NCBI GenBank assembly: GCA_949286445.1
Contig: CASECL010000199.1
Coordinates: 1 to 6,614, forward strand
From: an uncultured bacterium
Lineage (GTDB): Bacteria > Verrucomicrobiota > Lentisphaeria > Victivallales > Victivallaceae
Direction of reading: 5' to 3'
Length of the DNA stretch: 6,614 nucleotides
Program-made: the position numbers and the translations under genes
Shown: positions 5,068 to 6,614 of the stretch, in pieces
How the letters are laid out: every line of letters starts with the position of its first letter
Numbering within the stretch: position 1 is the first letter of the stretch
Notes under the pieces: model-generated
Told to the model about the DNA's origin: nothing
Databases searched by the model: none
Seen by the model: only the letters and a program-made list of their open reading frames with translations

Positions 5068-5994
5068 ATGCCGAAAATTATAAACTGGGGTTCGCTCAAT
5101 GAAGATAAAATATATCACCTTGAGCATATTCCTCTGCCGGGGGAAACGGTTTCCTCCCGTTCCTTCCGGAGTGGACTGGGCGGCAAAGGCATGAATCAGT
5201 CGCTGGCCGCCGCGGGGGCGGGGGCAGAAGTCATTCACGCCGGAGCCGTAGGTAAAGATGATCCCGGGCTGGTGAAAATGCTTAAAGACCGGGGGGTGGA
5301 TATTTCACTTGTCGCGGTGCGGGAAAATGAATTTACCGGACATGCGCTTATTCTGGTGGACAGTTCCGGGAATAATTCCATAGTCATCCACCCCGGGGCC
5401 AATGCCAGTTTGAATGCCGGTGATCTGGCCGGAGCGGTCGGCAGGGGAGGGAACAATGATATATTCCTTACCCAGAATGAGACTTCGCTCAATTGTGAAG
5501 CCGTTTCAGCCGCGAAAAAGGCTGGTTTGACCACCGCATTTAATTTTGCTCCTTTTGACCGTGAGACGGCGGAAAAATTTCCTTTTAATGACTTGGATAT
5601 ATTGCTGGTAAATGAACATGAGGGTGCCGGAGTTGCCGGAGTGGGCGGTCTTGATGCCGGTAAGAAATGTTACCGGGAAATAATCGAAGCCATTCACCTG
5701 AAATATCCCCGTTTGCTGACGGTGATGACGCTGGGGAGCGAGGGGGTGATCTGCCTTGCTCCCGGCGGGGAATTTTTCCAGTCGGCGGCAATTCCGGTCA
5801 AGGTGGCGGAGACCACGGCGGCGGGGGACACCTTCTGCGGTGCATTTCTGGCTGCGCTGCTCCGTGAACCGGGCAATCTGCCGGAAGCGTTGAACTATGC
5901 CAATTACGCTGCCGCGCTCTGTGTTTCCCGTCCCGGGGCGGCGGAGTCAATTCCGGGACATGATCAGATAATTGCCTTTATGGAGAAAAAATGA
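5068..5994 (+). CDS. PfkB / ribokinase-family sugar kinase
   Basis: A 308-aa cytoplasmic ATP-dependent carbohydrate kinase, the usual length for ribokinases. The N-terminal NWGSLNEDKIY and PGETVSS (24-30) form the sugar-binding start. GGKGMNQSLAAA (38-49) is the PfkB signature 1 glycine motif (ribokinase GGKGANQ). NEHE (182-185) fits the NxxE magnesium motif, and TLGSEG (221-226) is the usual nucleotide-site strand. TTAAGDTFCGAFLAAL (249-264) is signature 2, with the anion hole and catalytic base D254. The C-terminal YAAALCVSRPGAAESIP matches the ribokinase subgroup. The residue before TTAAGDTF is E248, where ribokinase has the K+-coordinating Asp, a conservative change. Ribokinase-like motifs favour a pentose or similar sugar, but the substrate cannot be read from sequence. 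It has its own promoter and SD. Its stop overlaps the start of the glycoside hydrolase by 4 nt (ATGA), so the two are expected to be co-expressed. Confidence 0.88.
   Translation: MPKIINWGSLNEDKIYHLEHIPLPGETVSSRSFRSGLGGKGMNQSLAAAGAGAEVIHAGAVGKDDPGLVKMLKDRGVDISLVAVRENEFTGHALILVDSSGNNSIVIHPGANASLNAGDLAGAVGRGGNNDIFLTQNETSLNCEAVSAAKKAGLTTAFNFAPFDRETAEKFPFNDLDILLVNEHEGAGVAGVGGLDAGKKCYREIIEAIHLKYPRLLTVMTLGSEGVICLAPGGEFFQSAAIPVKVAETTAAGDTFCGAFLAALLREPGNLPEALNYANYAAALCVSRPGAAESIPGHDQIIAFMEKK
5982..5985 (+). promoter_or_regulatory. Shine-Dalgarno of the glycoside hydrolase gene
   Basis: GGAG followed by five A residues directly precedes the ATG at 5991, within the last codons of the kinase gene. It fixes the hydrolase start and supports translational coupling. 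Confidence 0.7.
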
Positions 5995-6614
5995 AAGCTG
6001 CAGCTCTGCTGAAAAAATTTGAACGCCCGCCGGAAGGATACGGTGAAGTACCTTTTTTCTGGTGGCACGGCGACCGGATTACCGAAGAAAAACTGCTTTG
6101 GATACTGGAACAATTCAAAGATGTTCCGGTGGAGGCTTTTCAGATAAATTATGCCCACAGTGACACCGGAGGAAAAAGTTACGGTCTTACTCTGGCCAGT
6201 GATCCGGCCATATCTTCCCGGAAGTGGTGGAAAATGATGGATTTTTTCCGCCGGAAGTGCGCGGAAAGAGGTGCGGCGGTAAGTTTGAGTGATTACACGC
6301 TGGGTTCGCCGGGGCAGGGATTTTTTGTTGATGAAGTGCTGAAGAAACACCCGGAGTTTACCGGGCGGCATCTGGTGTGGAAAAATGGCCGGGTGGAAGT
6401 CGAAACGGTTCCGGATTCCCTTGACCCCATGTATCCCGGAGTGGGTGAGGCGGTGGCGGAAACCTTTTACGGGGCGTTTGAACGCCATTTCCCGGGGGAA
6501 TGCGGCAAAAGCGTAAATTATTTTTTCTCGGATGAACTTAATTTCAATATCCGTGAATTTTTGTGGAATGACTTTTTTGCCGCCGAGTTTCTCCGGGTGA
6601 AAAAGTACGATATA
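5991..6614 (+). CDS. GH106-like glycoside hydrolase (alpha-L-rhamnosidase-related), N-terminal 208 residues, cut by window edge
   Basis: The frame is open from the ATG at 5991 to the window end with no stop; I translated it by hand. Residues 12-30 (RPPEGYGEVPFFWWHGDRI) followed by TEEKLLWILEQFKDVPVEAF resemble the first TIM-barrel strand and helix of GH106-type enzymes, where PFW(A/S)WN then ITxExL...M is typical. SLSDYTLGSPGQGFFVDEVL (98-117) corresponds to the next strand-loop. VAETFYGAFERHFPGECGKS then FFSDELNF (178-185) parallels the FFxDEP strand of that family, so E182 is a candidate acidic residue of the active site. No signal peptide or membrane helix is present at the N-terminus, which suggests an intracellular enzyme acting on imported oligosaccharides. 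It follows a sugar kinase with an ATGA overlap. GH106 members are often 700-1000 aa, so most of it lies outside. The family call is from motif resemblance; substrate and exact GH family are uncertain. Confidence 0.7.
   Translation, partial: MKAAALLKKFERPPEGYGEVPFFWWHGDRITEEKLLWILEQFKDVPVEAFQINYAHSDTGGKSYGLTLASDPAISSRKWWKMMDFFRRKCAERGAAVSLSDYTLGSPGQGFFVDEVLKKHPEFTGRHLVWKNGRVEVETVPDSLDPMYPGVGEAVAETFYGAFERHFPGECGKSVNYFFSDELNFNIREFLWNDFFAAEFLRVKKYDI

Noticed and set aside
5964..6488. 174-aa minus-strand frame opposite the hydrolase
   Set aside because: The plus-strand frame shows a coupled start, an SD and GH106-like motifs; the antisense frame has none.
1..6614. CRISPR array, tRNA/rRNA genes, insertion sequence or prophage
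   Set aside because: No regularly spaced direct repeats, cloverleaf-like segments, transposase motifs or terminal inverted repeats were seen on reading both strands.
1302..6614. Many CCGGAA/TTCCGG words across the plus-strand genes
   Set aside because: They mostly fall in codon pairs such as Pro-Glu, Ser-Gly and Ala-Gly, in several frames, and look like codon and composition bias rather than an uptake or repeat sequence. A genome-wide word count against a codon-shuffled background would be needed to revive the idea.

Overview
The window is about 6.6 kb of bacterial chromosome with compact, overlapping genes and roughly balanced base composition. The central genes are housekeeping genes. The right end carries a sugar kinase coupled to a large, apparently cytoplasmic glycoside hydrolase related to the GH106 / alpha-L-rhamnosidase group. 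That hydrolase type, the domain make-up of the unknown central gene and the mix of Shine-Dalgarno (SD)-led and SD-less starts would suit a polysaccharide-degrading member of the PVC group, possibly Lentisphaerota (Victivallis-like). This is an impression from family knowledge, not a demonstrated assignment.

Left part (1-1214, minus strand). Transcription runs right to left through coaD (phosphopantetheine adenylyltransferase) and a DUF177/YceD-like cysteine-rich protein. The two overlap by 4 nt (ATGA). A hairpin terminator at 171-200 follows. The first 37 codons of aspS (aspartyl-tRNA synthetase) then begin and run off the left edge. rpmF, the usual partner of DUF177, is absent from the gap.

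Centre (1302-3793, plus strand). A divergent 87-bp spacer separates coaD from a tight three-gene unit. The unit is ribF (bifunctional riboflavin kinase/FAD synthetase), a 381-aa protein with a MerR-like DNA-binding head, one membrane helix and a long coiled coil, and acpS (holo-ACP synthase). ribF overlaps the unknown gene by 25 nt, and that gene's stop codon abuts the acpS start. coaD, ribF and acpS are all linked to cofactor supply: coaD makes dephospho-CoA, ribF makes FMN/FAD, and acpS uses CoA to load ACP. The membrane protein embedded among them is the most unusual object in the window.

The convergent spacer 3794-3896 contains hairpins and leads to nnrD (minus strand), a stand-alone ADP-dependent NAD(P)H-hydrate dehydratase without its usual epimerase domain.

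Right part (4695-6614). A long, mostly non-coding region holds a good sigma70-type promoter with a dyad filling its spacer, and a second, perfect palindrome upstream. It leads into a ribokinase/PfkB-family sugar kinase whose stop codon overlaps the start of the GH106-like hydrolase, which is cut by the right edge. This looks like the start of a regulated glycan-catabolic operon: the hydrolase would release a sugar and the kinase would phosphorylate that sugar or a derivative.
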